Under the pieces are notes generated by a model. That model did not search any database. It saw nothing but the letters and a program-made list of their open reading frames with translations, and was not told the DNA's origin. Made by a program: the position numbers and the translations under genes. Shown here piece after piece: positions 11,961 to 24,571 of a stretch of 64,000 nt of DNA. This stretch comes from Mycogone perniciosa (Eukaryota; Ascomycota; Sordariomycetes; Hypocreales; Hypocreaceae): contig JAOALB010000146.1 of the NCBI GenBank assembly GCA_025331125.1, positions 1-64,000 on the forward strand, read 5' to 3'. Positions within the stretch are counted from its first letter, which is position 1. The number at the start of each line of letters is the position of its first letter.

Positions 11961-12639
11961 ACTACTGAACACGCCAATGAGGCGTGGCTCTGATTCAATC
12001 TAATCGACTAGACACAACGAACAACTGACTCATACAAGAGTACCACTAAGACGAGCACCTTCTCAATTTATTTTCCCTTTATATATTTCCAGAGGACATA
12101 CAGGATGTTCGTTGGCAGGGCCAAAAGCATCCACGGCGACACGACCATGTATATATTTTTCTTTTCTATAGCTTGTTATGTTGTTCTATTCCACGCCCGC
12201 AGCAGGTGTCTGGCTTAAATTCTAGAGTTATACAACATGACCCGGTGGTCGAATTATAGCTATTTAAAAGGGGTTGGTGACAGAAAATGTCTCGACATAT
12301 ACAAATGTCTCAAAATCTCCAGGATACTTTTTGGGTGTATCATTTCCTGTTTCTACAGATAGTGTTATGTATATATTTTTCGAGTCAATAGGACGAAATA
12401 ACATTCATCTAGAGCCCGTATGGTGTCTTGGTGAATGGTCGGAAAGGTTCAATCAGTACTCGTAAAAGGCTCGGAAGCTCAATCTTAATTGTGACTAAGT
12501 GAGCTAGGTGGATTTCTCAGGTCAAACAAGCCGTGTTAATAGCATCACTGTCAATTGATGGTTCATCATTTAGCAGTGTCATGGACTTAATCATGGCATT
12601 TGTTCTAGCGGTCAGGAGAAAGGTCCCGTGCTCAGTTCG
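11961..12639. other. intergenic region before AT-rich block 1
   Basis: No gene seen. Base composition drops abruptly near 12640, where sequence homologous to chromovirus pol starts without an LTR. Confidence 0.55.
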
Positions 12640-15600
12640 TTGGATAATAAAGTAATAGGCAATTTTATTATACCTATAACTATAAATTGCCTATAATTAC
12701 TTTAAAAAAAAAACTAAACTATATTAACTTTATTAAGTAAAAAGAGGAGCCTTTATATATAATAATAATAAGTTAAGTACAAGATTAATTATTTTAAACT
12801 TAAAATCGCTAAATATAAAAAAGTAGTTTTTTGCAATATAGCGAATATTAATAAATATAATATTATTTTTAGTTACTTTGAATTAAAATGCAATAACCTT
12901 AATATTAGCTAGGAAAACAGCTAGCTTTGTTAGCGCAATAATAAAGCTTCTTTAGCAATTAAAACTATTAAAAAGGATTTAGCTGTAAAAAAGAAATCTT
13001 AAAATATAAAACCTTTAAATAAGCTAATAAAAGGAATTAAAAAAGTTACTTTTAACTTAATTGCAGAAATAATCCACCTAAAAGTAAAACTTAAATAAAG
13101 TAAAGGAAAAGATAGATAAATCTAAAGAATAATTGCCTTTTTATAAAAAGCATTTAATAATATTAATAAAATGCTTGAAATAAAAAGCCTTAAAATAGCA
13201 GTATTACTAAAATAGCTGCAGAATATCCTTAAAGAATACTGTAAGTATAATAAACTATTTAAAGAAATACTTAATATAAAATTACTAGAATACAGCTAAT
13301 AAAACTATATAATTAAGCTTAAAGATAATACAAATACTACCTTTTATAAAATTTATAATTTAAATAAAAAAAAACCTTAAAAGCTTATGCAATTGTTTAA
13401 ATAATATACTAGCTAAAAGATATATTTAACCCTCTTTATTAAAAGTAGGCTATTTTATTATATTTATATTAAAGAAAAAAGGTAAACTATAATTAATTAT
13501 AGATTACTGACAGTTTAATAAAGCTACTATTAAAGATAAAACCCTATTACTGTTAATTATAGAATTATAGAATAAACTATATAAAAAAAGTAGTTTATAG
13601 CGCTAGACCTTAAAGGCGCTTATACCCTTATTTAAATTAAAGAGGGATATAAATAAATAACCGCCTTTTAAACTAAATATAGCTTATTTAAATATTTAAT
13701 TATACCTTTTAGCCTTATTAATGCCACTATAATATTTTAAAAGATAATTAATAATATATTAAAGAAAATACTTTAATATCTTTATAGTTATGTACTTAAA
13801 TAATATTTTAATCTTTTTAAATAGCTTTAAAAAATATAAGGTATATATTTATAAAGTATTATAAACGCTATAAAATATTAAACTACTTATAAAATTAAAG
13901 AAATATAAATTCTATATATAAAATATTACCTTTTTAAAGTATATTATTACTTTTAAAGAAATTTATATAGATTTATTAAAAGTATAAGCAGTAAAAGACT
14001 GGCCTATACCTAGAATCATTAAGTAAGTTTAAATCTTTTTAAGATTTATTAACTATTACTAATAATTTATTAAAAGCTATAAAAGTATTATATAAACCTT
14101 TTATAAACTTACTAACAAGGATTAAAAGTTTTTATAGGCATTAGATATATAAAATATATTTAATAAACTTAAGCAGCTTATTTTAAAAGAACCTATATTT
14201 ATTATATTTAATTTATTTAAAGAAATAGAAATTAAAATAAATGCTTTTAACTTTACTATAAAAGCTTAACTTGATTAAAAGGATAAAAATAGTAAGCTAT
14301 ACCCTATTGCCTTTTACTTTAAAGTGCTATACAGCGCAGAATTAAACTATTTAATATATAATAAAGAATTCCTTACTATTATTCTTACATTTAAAGAATA
14401 GTAATACTACCTACTAAAAGGAATATATAAGGTTAAAGTATATATTAACTATAAAAATACTATATACTTTGCGATAGTTTAATAACTCTTTAAAAGGCAG
14501 ATCTGCTATATAAAATACCTTTTAAAATTCAACTATATCTTAATTTATTAAAAAGGATCTAAAAATAGATAAATAAATATATTTAATAAATAAACTGACT
14601 ATAATTAAGGAAAGATTAAGTATATTAGGCAAATCTTAGAATAAACCTTTAAAGGATATTATTAATAAATAGCACTTTAAGCTATATATAAGGTTTTTAA
14701 TTATAATATTACACTTTAATGCATTAAAGAGCACTATATTACTTAAAATAATAATAGATTCTTAAAAAATATAAAGTTTAATAATAAAAGAACTCGATAA
14801 TAAAATAAAAAGATTTAAATTTTAGATAAACTTTAGAAAAATATAGTTATAAAACTTTATTAATGGCTAGTATATAGATATAAAGGTATTTATAAGACCT
14901 GTAAATAAATTTAAAGGTATTTTAAGTTTTAAAGGCTTAAGAAAGTTATATAAAATATTATTTCCTGCTATATAATTTATAAAACAGTTAAACCTTTAAA
15001 ATATAAACTATACAGTAAACTTTAACCTTTATTAATACTAGAATAACTATAAAAGTTAATTTTATTAAACTTTATTATTAAACTACTACTATTTACTAAA
15101 CTAAAAATAAAGATTAAATATAATAGTATTTTAATAATTATAAATTAATTTATTAAATACTTTTACTTTTTTTTCTATAAAAAAGCAATAAATATAAAAA
15201 CACTAGCTTATATATTTTTGCAATTTATTGCAGTTAAATATATAATTCTAGCTAAGATTATTTCTAATTAAAGATTAACCTTTATATCTAAATTCTAGTA
15301 AATATTTATAAATTAATTAAGTATAAATTATAAATTTAATACTATATACTACCTATAGATAGATAAATAAATAGAATATATTAACTAGGTTATTAAAGTT
15401 TATTTAAAAAGTTATATTAACTTTAATTAAAATAACTAAGTAAAGAAGTTAGTAATTGTATAAATATCCTATAATAGTAACATTTTAGAGTTAACTAGAC
15501 TTAGCTTTATATATATTAACTATAGCTTTATACTAGATATATATAAAGCGCTAAGGAAAGGCCTATATATTAATAAAGTATAAATTAAAGCTAAAAATAT

Positions 15601-17189
15601 AAAGCAGTTATATAAAAGTATATAGGTATACCTTTACTTTATATAGGAAAGAATAAAGAAATATACGAATAAATATAGATTAAAGGGATTAATCTTTAAA
15701 GATGGAGATATAGTTTACCTATACTAATATTTGAAACTGTAAATATTAAAATAATATAATTAAGCGATAGATTAAATTTTAAAAAATTTAAACTTTACCT
15801 AGTTAAAAAAGTTATTTTAAAAGTTATTTATAAATTTACATTATTAAATAGTATTTGAATTTACTTAATATTTTATATTTTACTACTTAAAAGAAATTAT
15901 AAAATAAATTAAAGAATGGATTAATTATAGATTTAATTAAAGTTTTACTAGTTAGAGAAAAATATAAAGTTAAAGAAATTAAAGCTATAAAAATAAAAGA
16001 TAATAAATGCTAGTATTTAGTAAAGTAGAAAAACTATAGAGAGGAATATAACTTTTAGAAACTTAAAGAATACTTTAAGTACTTTTAGACGACTCTGTAA
16101 TAATTTTACTGAAATCTTAGCTTACTAATAATAGATTAAGCGGCCTAAAAGCAGTTTAATTAATTATATCGATAGCCCTGAAAGAATATATATTAATAGC
16201 AGCTTCTGCTTTATAATATTCCACTTTATTTAACTTATTTAGAGATTTAAGACTATAATAAACTATTTTATAATTATAAGATATTACAGACTAACGCTAT
16301 TGTTTTAAATGCGCCAATTTTATAAAGGCATCGTTTACCTTTTATTAGGTATAAAGTAAATAAGCGTTAATCTTTTCCTCTTTTTGCTTTATCTTTTACT
16401 TTTTTAAAATTATATATTGCGCTATACTATAAATTAGAAAAGATTAATAAATTTAATAAAAAATAAACCTATAGAGAGTATAATACTAGAACTATTATAT
16501 AAATAACCTCGCTATATATATTTACTATAATATAAATTATCTGCAATTAACTTATAAGAAAGAGTGCGATTATAGTAAAATAAATAAAATATAATAAAAT
16601 TACTAGTAACCTCGATTAAAAAAAAAGAGCTAGGCGCTGTTTAGTTTTATAAAAATAAGATTTCGCTACGCGACCCGATATTCTGTTAGCAAAAAAATAG
16701 AATATAAGATAAAGGCACTATACCTATAAACTATAAAGGATAGCGGTATTTATAGAAGATTTAATAGGTTTTAGGGATAAGATTAATGGGAGAGGGATAT
16801 TATATTATAGCCTGACTATTATAAGAATATAATATAGTATATACCTAGAGGAACCTTAAATAGACGAATTAATTAGTATTAGATTACTTAGGTTACTATA
16901 AACTATAAAGTAATCCCAGTAAGCTAGTAAAAGGAGTTACTATAGATTATTAAAAGAATAAATATAATTTAAGGTAATCTATAATTATTCCCTTTATATA
17001 TATATAACTGGCTTATTACTTATTTAATATAGTTACTTAAATAGTTGTTAATAAATTATATTTACTAGAACTGCCTATTCTATAGAATTGTAACTATATT
17101 AACCTGCTTAGTATTTATCCCTGACCTCTCTGTTAATATAAACCTATAAACCTCGGTTTGACTGTTGAGAACTAACCCGGATTATTACA
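12640..17189 (+). mobile_element. RIP-mutated Ty3/gypsy chromovirus, 5'-truncated
   Basis: Begins inside pol: the first bases match the same pol position at about 36783, 40600 and 57980, so the 5' LTR and gag are missing. Decayed domains in order: reverse transcriptase about 13480-14030 (a LDLKGAYTLI-like strand, a LFKYLIIPFSLINA-like segment), RNase H about 14150-14480, integrase about 14640-15700, chromodomain about 15990-16090 (VKWKNYREEYN-like pattern). A purine-rich tract (GGGAGAGGGATAT) precedes the 3' LTR at 16803. Stops occur every few codons and nearly all changes look like CpA-to-TpA. Integrase plus chromodomain identify the chromovirus clade. The element is dead. Confidence 0.85.
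16803..17189 (+). repeat. 3' LTR of chromovirus, U3 type A (387 bp)
   Basis: Starts at the RIP-altered TATTATAGCCTGAC (cf. the less mutated TGTTACAGCCCGAC at 54849) and ends GGATTATTACA. Homologous throughout to the LTRs at 54849-55234 and 59986-60955; only the 3' half is shared with the type B and C LTRs elsewhere in the window. Confidence 0.85.
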
Positions 17190-20100
17190 AGTATCTTTTA
17201 GTCCTTATATTAATTAACCGCGGCTTTATAGTTCTATTAAGAGCGCGGTTCCTGCGCTTTATTTAGGTTATTATTGGCGTGTATATGTATATGTGTTTAG
17301 CGTGCCGATTCCCCCTCGATAAAATATACTTTGTAATAGGGCAAGCTTCCCTCCTACACCTACAGGTAGCCTACCTTTTAGGTGCCTATTTACTAAGATT
17401 TATAACCTTTTAACTAGCTATTAAAAAAAATAAGCTTTGTAATGCTTTTTTGCCTTTTTTAAGTATTTAAAGAAAGATAATAAACGCTATTAAACTTTAA
17501 GTAAACTAGGGATAATTAAACTTTACTGCTATTAAGTAGGCAGTATTTTAATAACTTAAAAAAGAGGGCACTTTTTTACTTTTAAAGTAAAAGAAACTAT
17601 AGTTTTTTTACTTATATTTAAAAAATACTATATTAACAATAAATATATTAAAACCAATATCTTTAAATTTAATTTTAGTTTTATTATAAAATTTAATATC
17701 TCTCTCTTTTTAAAAAGGATTTAAAAAAGCCTTTTTTCTTTTTTTTAAAATAAATTAATAAAAGTACCTGCCTTTAATAATAATAAGCAGTCTATTATAA
17801 TTTAGAAAGTCTTTATATAGATTAAAGAAACTAATATAATTGAAAAAGTTAAATAAAAAGTTTTATTTTTAGTAATTTAAGTTATAGATAACTGTTTAGT
17901 AAAGTATTAAAAGAAGTATTACCTTTTAGGCACTATATAAATAAATAAAGTATTTATAAATGCCTTTAAAGGCCTCTTTTTTAAAAGGCTTTTATAGACT
18001 TTAAAAGGCTAGGCAAGAATTCCTTTATTATTTAACTAATAATTACTTAATTAATTAATATATTTACTTAAAGGGATAATAAATAGTAGTTAATAAAGCT
18101 TTGCTTTTAAAGTAAAACTAAATCTCTTTTTCTTTTATTAATTAATAGCTAGAAATAAATTATATAAACTATAGTTACTGCTAGAAATAATACTATAAAT
18201 AAAAATCCTTTACTTTAAAGAAAGAAAATAAAATTAACCTTTAGAATAATAGTAAACTAGCCTTTATTATAAAATAATAAAAAAGATTAAAATAATTGAT
18301 AATAATAATAAAAATTAATAATAGAAGTTTCTTTTAAGTCTTTTAAAACTATAGTTAAAAGAAGATTACTACTATTAAAGTTAAGTAAAAGGTTATTAAG
18401 ATTAAAGGCTTTAAGAATAAAAATATTATTTACTTTTAAAAAGTAAAGTTAAGCTTTACTTTTTAAATAAGAAATAAAAATATTAAAAAAAGGGTTATAG
18501 CTTTTAAGTTAATTATTAAAACTAATAGTATAAAGATTAAAAAAGTAAATATTTAAAAGAGTCTTTTTATATAAAAGGTCTTTAAATTTTATATTAATAC
18601 TATAAAAATATACTTTATTAATATATTAATTTTAATAAAAGTATAAAACTAAATATAAACTAAATCCCTTTTAATACTTTATTAAAAAGCGCCTTTTAGT
18701 AAAACTATTAATATATATAATTAGGTTATAATATTTAAAGAAAATATATATATAGGCTTTAAGCTATTTAATACCTTTACTTTAATAAAAATATAAATTA
18801 AAAAAAAGGAAGTTATTTAATATAAGTAATATTTAAGCTTTTATAACTTAAAAGGTTATATTAAAATATTAAAATATAAAAACTGCAGTAAATAAAACTA
18901 TATATTTAAAGAAAAGCAAAAGTATTAATAACCCTTTTAATATATTAACTACTATAGCCTATACCTTTTTAACTTTATTAACTACTATACATATTTTACC
19001 TTATAACATAATATTAAAATATATACTATCAAAGAATAATTAAAGGCATTAAAAAGCTAAGTATTAAAGAGTTTTGAAAGAGAAACCTAAAAGCCTTTAT
19101 AGCCAAGGCTTAGGCCTTAGGCCGCGGCCTATATAGCTACCCCCAGCACTGCTATCGTTAACGCTACTGCTGTTAGATAGGATAGCGCAGGCTAAAAATA
19201 AAGCGCTATAGCTACTAGGCTTAGCAGATAAACCCCCTCCCCCGCAACAGTAACTAGCTCTTTTAATATAGGAAAGAGATATATTAAAAGACCCCTTTTA
19301 AAAGTAAAAGAACCTGCTAGTATAGAAATCAATTTTACTAATAAATAAAAGTGTTTACCTAAAATAAATCCTATTATAAGCTTTATAATTATTACTTAAG
19401 CCTTTAGTAATTTAATTAATAAAGAAAAAAAAAGTAAAATTAATGCTTTTTTAAAAGGAAATAAATTAAAAGAAAGGGTTTTATAATTAATAGGCTTTAT
19501 TAAAGCCGCTAAAAGATATTTAATTTAAAAATCTTTTAAATTAATATAAAAGAATAAAAATAAAAAAATAATATAGCCTTTTTATTAGCTTGAAACAATA
19601 GCTTTAATATTATATTTATTTAAAATCTATAAATTTAATAAAATACTTTATTATTTAAAAGATAAATAAGATTTTACTTTAACTTTTAAGTATTTAATTT
19701 ATTTAATAATTAAAGGGAGACTAAATCTTTTATTTTTATATATATTAAAAAATTATTTAATTTATTATATTAATAACTTTTACCTTTTAAATTAAAAAGT
19801 AATTATATTTATAAAGTAAAGGTTTATAGTTATAGTATTATAAATATTTACTATAAAGCTTTTTTTAATACTATAATAAAAACCTTTAAAAAGTAAAGTT
19901 AATTATTTATAAATTTAATTATTATAAAAGACTTCAATATATTATATTAAATATAATAGTTAAATTAAGCTTTAAATACTATAAGTAATAAATTAGTTAA
20001 ATAGGCAAATAAATAACATTTAATCCCTGCTTTTATAAATGCCTTTATAAAGGATTCTAGAAAATATATTAACTTTATTTTCTTTAGCTGCCTTATATTA

Positions 20101-23100
20101 ATAGCTATTATAAAAAACCTAGATATAGGCTTAAACTGCTATATAGTTATTACTATACTTTTAAACCTTATTAAATTAATAGTTAATAAAGGAAAGAAAT
20201 TTTTTTTTTTAAAAACTTATAAAGGTTTAGTTAATTAATATTGTTAAAATAACAAGGTTATACTGAACCTCATTTATATGTGGCTTCTAGGAAACTGCAT
20301 ACAACGCAGCAATAAGGAAACGACTGAGAGTCTAATTAGGCTAATAATGGATAAACAATTGAATTGTAAATGATCTAATAGCTAGAAGCTATAGAATATC
20401 TAGTGTGTGTGCGGCCAGTGTAGAAGTGATTGTATAAACAATAGCTTTGTCTTCTATAATAGTCCTCCGACTAAATAATAGGAATGCGGCAGCAGAATTG
20501 GGTTTGTGGCCTTATTCCTATTTTCCGCAAAATTCATTTATATAGGAAATCGTCTAAATCGACTCACGGCCATATAAACAGGAAACCATTTTAGTTAGAT
20601 TTTTCACAATAGCCATTATGCCTATTGTATTAAGTCTAGGGTAGGCAGGGTAGCTGGTCCTAGCTTAATTGTTATCGTTGAAGATAACAGAAATTTCCTG
20701 ACTTACACCGAGGTTCCTCCAGGAACTCGGTCCTAGTGTCGGGCCTAATTCCGGGTCTAGCCGGAATAGGAAGGTTATCTATTTGCACTGAAATCCTCGC
20801 TTTTTAGCCCTCCTTTTTAACAAATATATATATATACTTACTTACTTTTAAAGGTAAATATAATTAATTTAATTAAAGGAAACCTAAATATAGCTATATT
20901 ACTACTTTAAAGACTTTTTATAAACTATAGAGAGCTAATAAATAAAGAAGAATATTAAAATAAATATAATGCCTTTTAATAAAATAAAGACTGCTAGTTA
21001 ACCTATTTAGCCTATATTATAATGCCTTTTAAAATTAATAAATAAATCAAAGTAAAGATAATACTATATAATATAATTAAATATAAAAAGTGCAATTATT
21101 AAAATAAAATTATAGTTAAAGTTAATTTGAGTAAAGGGGTTTAGTAAATAGTTAAATAATATAAAGTTATAAATTAGTTTTAACCCCCCTTTTAATAAAT
21201 AGTAGTAAAAGTATTTTAAAGTTTAAAAAGTAAATAGCTTTCTTTAAAAAATATTTACTGCAGTAAAAAGGAATAAAAGAAAATGTTAAAAACTTATAAA
21301 ATCTTCAAGTATTAAAAAACCCTTAAATATTATAGAATAAAATAATTGCTAAAGAAAAAGTAAAAAAGGCTATAATTAAAGTAAAGAATACTATATTTAA
21401 AATAAATAATATATTAATTGCCTTTTTATATTATATATAGCCTATTATTTCAAAGTTTATTATAAACCTTTTTAAAGGCTATTTAAGGTTAAAGTATTAC
21501 CCTTTCCCTTTTAAAAATATTAAACTTACTATTATTTTTAAAGTTAATAAACCTAATTATATAAACTATAAAACTTTTACATTTATTTTACTATTATTTT
21601 ATATAAAAAAAGACTTTAAAAGACTATTTATTAAAGGATATCCCTTTTTATATTTAAATATAAAATCCTTTTAAAGTAATACTTTAAAGCCCTTTTTAAA
21701 AAAGTAACTATAGATTTAATTATTTATTTAATTTATACTATTAAAGTTACTTTAAATAAAAGGGAGGTTATAATTTTATTTACTTTTAATATTTTTAAAG
21801 CCTTTAATATTATTATAAAAAATAAATTAATTTTTTAATTTAAATAATAGGGATAGTTTATTTAATTTATAAAATAAATAAAGTCTTTTATAAATAATAA
21901 AATTACTTTTATTTATAAAACGAATAAAACTAGCTTATTAAACTTTACCTTTAAATATAATACTTTATAAAAGTCTTTTATTTCCTTTATTATATTAATA
22001 CTATACTTTCACTTAATCCTTTAACTTTATAATTAATAATTTTATTTAAACTATATTAATAATAGTATTATATTTATTATAAAAGGGTTTACTTAAAAAG
22101 TAGTTACCTTTATATAATAGGGATTTAATAAAATATTAAAATAAAAAGTAGACAATATAATACTTTTTAATTATATTAAAGCTAAACTGCTATACTTTTA
22201 CTATATAAAATATTAAATTTATAAAAAAGGTATTATAATAAAAAAAAACTAATTTAATTTAAAAAGGATATTTAATAGTTAAAGGTTTACTTTAATTTAA
22301 AGCTTTCTTTTAAAAAAATATAAAGTTATTTATAAGTAAGGTATATAAAGTCTTTAATTTTTTTAAATTATTTAATAAAACTTAAAAAGGCTTACTTTTT
22401 AAAGCTTTTATATAAGTTATAAAGGCTTATATCCTTTTTATTGCTTTATATAAAATAAAAGTATAATAGTTAAAGTATAAATAAGAATTATAAGTTAATT
22501 TTATTAAATAAGTAAATATAAAAGTATTTAGTTTAATAAATAAAATAAATAAAGCCTTTAAAACTGCAATAAAGGTAATCCTTTTAATTTAAAAGACTAT
22601 AAATATTTTTATTTTATATAAAGACTTAAAGGTTTTAATAGCTAATATTACTTTAATTTAAGTTTAATTTAAATATATAATAAAATTTATAAAATTAAAT
22701 TAAAACTATTTAATTAATTAATATATTAATAAAAAACTTTTTTTTTAACTGCTATAAACTAAACTTTAATATACTGCTACTTTAATTAATAAAACTATTA
22801 AATTCATATTTTTTATTAAAGAGTTTTTATATATTTTCTTTAATCTTAATTCAAAAAGTATAGGTAAATTAATTATAGTAAAGAAATATTTAAAGATAAT
22901 TAAATCCCTCTTTTTTTATTTAATTTTAACCTACTTGAATAGGTTTTAAATTAAAAGGAATATAAATAAAAAAGTAATTATTTACTATAAAGTAGAAATA
23001 ATTATAAATATTAAATATTTTAATAATATAAAAGTCTATAATATAAAGGTATAAACTACTTTAAAAGCTGTAAAGTTAATAGTTAAATATATAAAAGAAA

Positions 23101-23930
23101 ATTATATAAATTAACTAGTTTACCTTTTTTTAAATAATTTATTACTTATTAATAAACTATTTAATAAGCCCCCTTCTTTTATATAAAAGGTATATATATA
23201 CTTTTAAAAATTAATATAAAGTATTTTACTTTATAAAACCTTTATTTTATAAATTTTAAAATATAAAGATATTATAAGTAATAAATAAATTTAACTATTT
23301 AATTAAATAAAATATAGCCCTCTTTACGGCGCTATAAAATTAAACTATAATTATATATATTGAAAGATAAATTAAAAAACAAATTATAAAGGTAAAAAAA
23401 TAAAATTAATTTAGTAAAACTTTAAAGGGCTATAAATAATAAAGATTTAAAGCTTTAGCTTCCCCTTTAAAATTTAAACTTTTATACTTTATATATTATA
23501 AGCTTTTAATAAAAAGATTAAAATATAAAGACTTTTAAAAATACTATAAATACTTCAAGTATAAAATAAAGAGTTTATTTATAAATATAGTAAATTAAAT
23601 AGATAAAGCTATTTCGCGGAATATAAAATAGTTAGCCTTTCCTTTTAACTATCCCCTTAAAAAAACCCCCCCTCTTTTATTTATTTAAACCTATAGGAAG
23701 TAAAGCTTTCTAGAAACTAGTAAAGAAAATAGACCTTTATAGCCCTCCTTTAGCAGAAATAGATTAATACTACCTAGATTAACCCTTTTTCCTTTATAAA
23801 TTAAAACTTAACAAATAGCAGTATAAGCCGCTAGCTCTTAATATCCTATTGCCTATAAGGGATTTATATAACTAGCTTACTTAGTGGACGTAAATAATAA
23901 AACAAACAACAAAACAAACAAACAACTTCG
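17190..23930 (+). mobile_element. RIP-mutated Tad-like LINE (non-LTR retrotransposon)
   Basis: Directly follows the chromovirus LTR. Decayed features in order: a less mutated leader (17190-17420), an ORF1 region ending in degenerate zinc knuckles (about 18875-19000, CKNC-like start), and a GC-rich linker (about 19080-19260). Next comes an AP-endonuclease domain (about 19900-20200, IIKDFN strand and the later NLDIGLNCYIVIT stretch standing in for the GSDHYPV motif). After a nested solo LTR (20242-20822) come a LINE-type reverse transcriptase (NITKAFN motif near 21795) and a probable RNase H region to about 23200. It ends near an A-rich tail of repeated AAAC/AAC units at about 23896-23930. Stops are everywhere. 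The Tad clade is inferred from domain order and fungal context. The 5' boundary is uncertain. Confidence 0.65.
20242..20822 (+). mobile_element. solo LTR, 581 bp family, TSD AATAT
   Basis: Begins TGTTAAAATAACAAGG and ends CCTTTTTAACA (TGTTA/TAACA inverted ends). It is flanked by AATAT at 20237-20241 and 20823-20827. Clearly richer in GC than the LINE it interrupts. Two homologues are in the window: 42307-42886 (inverted) and 60355-60933. No internal region of this family is present. Confidence 0.9.
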
Positions 23931-24571
23931 TAACAGGGTATTCATTCACGTAGATTCGTTGTAAAGTATTCTAGTCTCCCAGATAAGCCTTCGGGTGCTT
24001 TGTACGGAGTGTTAACTCGGATCTTTGTGACCCGGGGTATTAGCCCAACGTTCTCTCATTTCACAATTATTGGGGTGGCTGGATGAGAGGATCAGCAAAC
24101 GCAGATCAGGTACTATTTGGTTGCCGGAGTGCTGAATACCCGACCTACCTTGGTATGTTATTATGTATCTATAAGGGGGCAAGCTTCCTTCAGCAGGGAG
24201 GCCAACGGATAATTGCCGACCCGGGTTGCTTACCCTCCCAATCGGCAAGCCAACAGCGGGCTGAGTCAAGAGGTGGTCCAATGGCAGCGAGCACGTATAG
24301 TGAGACATGCAGCTAGTAGTACTGTATGTAAAACATTGAACGCGTTCAGCTTAACCAACGGCGATTGCCCCACCGCTGCGCTATAATGCATCTGTGGGGA
24401 AATACGAATACATCATGTGGGAGACCAAGCTAATTCGTATTATCTCGGCTGACGGAACCAGCCTTGTATATGGGGTACGGAGTATAGATATAAGATAGGC
24501 CTGCTGTTGCGAGCAAGTGCTAATTAAGAACCTCATCCCCTCCAAGATCATCAAGATTGGCGCTAGTGAGG
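23931..24571. other. intergenic region upstream of the FAD oxidase
   Basis: Composition returns to normal here. Contains the perfect palindrome GAACGCGTTC (24338-24347), GTACGGAGTA-like motifs (24002, 24474) and no supported gene. It presumably contains the oxidase promoter, but no TATA box is evident close upstream of 24572. Confidence 0.5.

Noticed and set aside
12640..23930. CRISPR-like or tandem-repeat array in the AT-rich block
   Set aside because: The repeated look comes from extreme TA composition; no regular repeat-spacer spacing is present.
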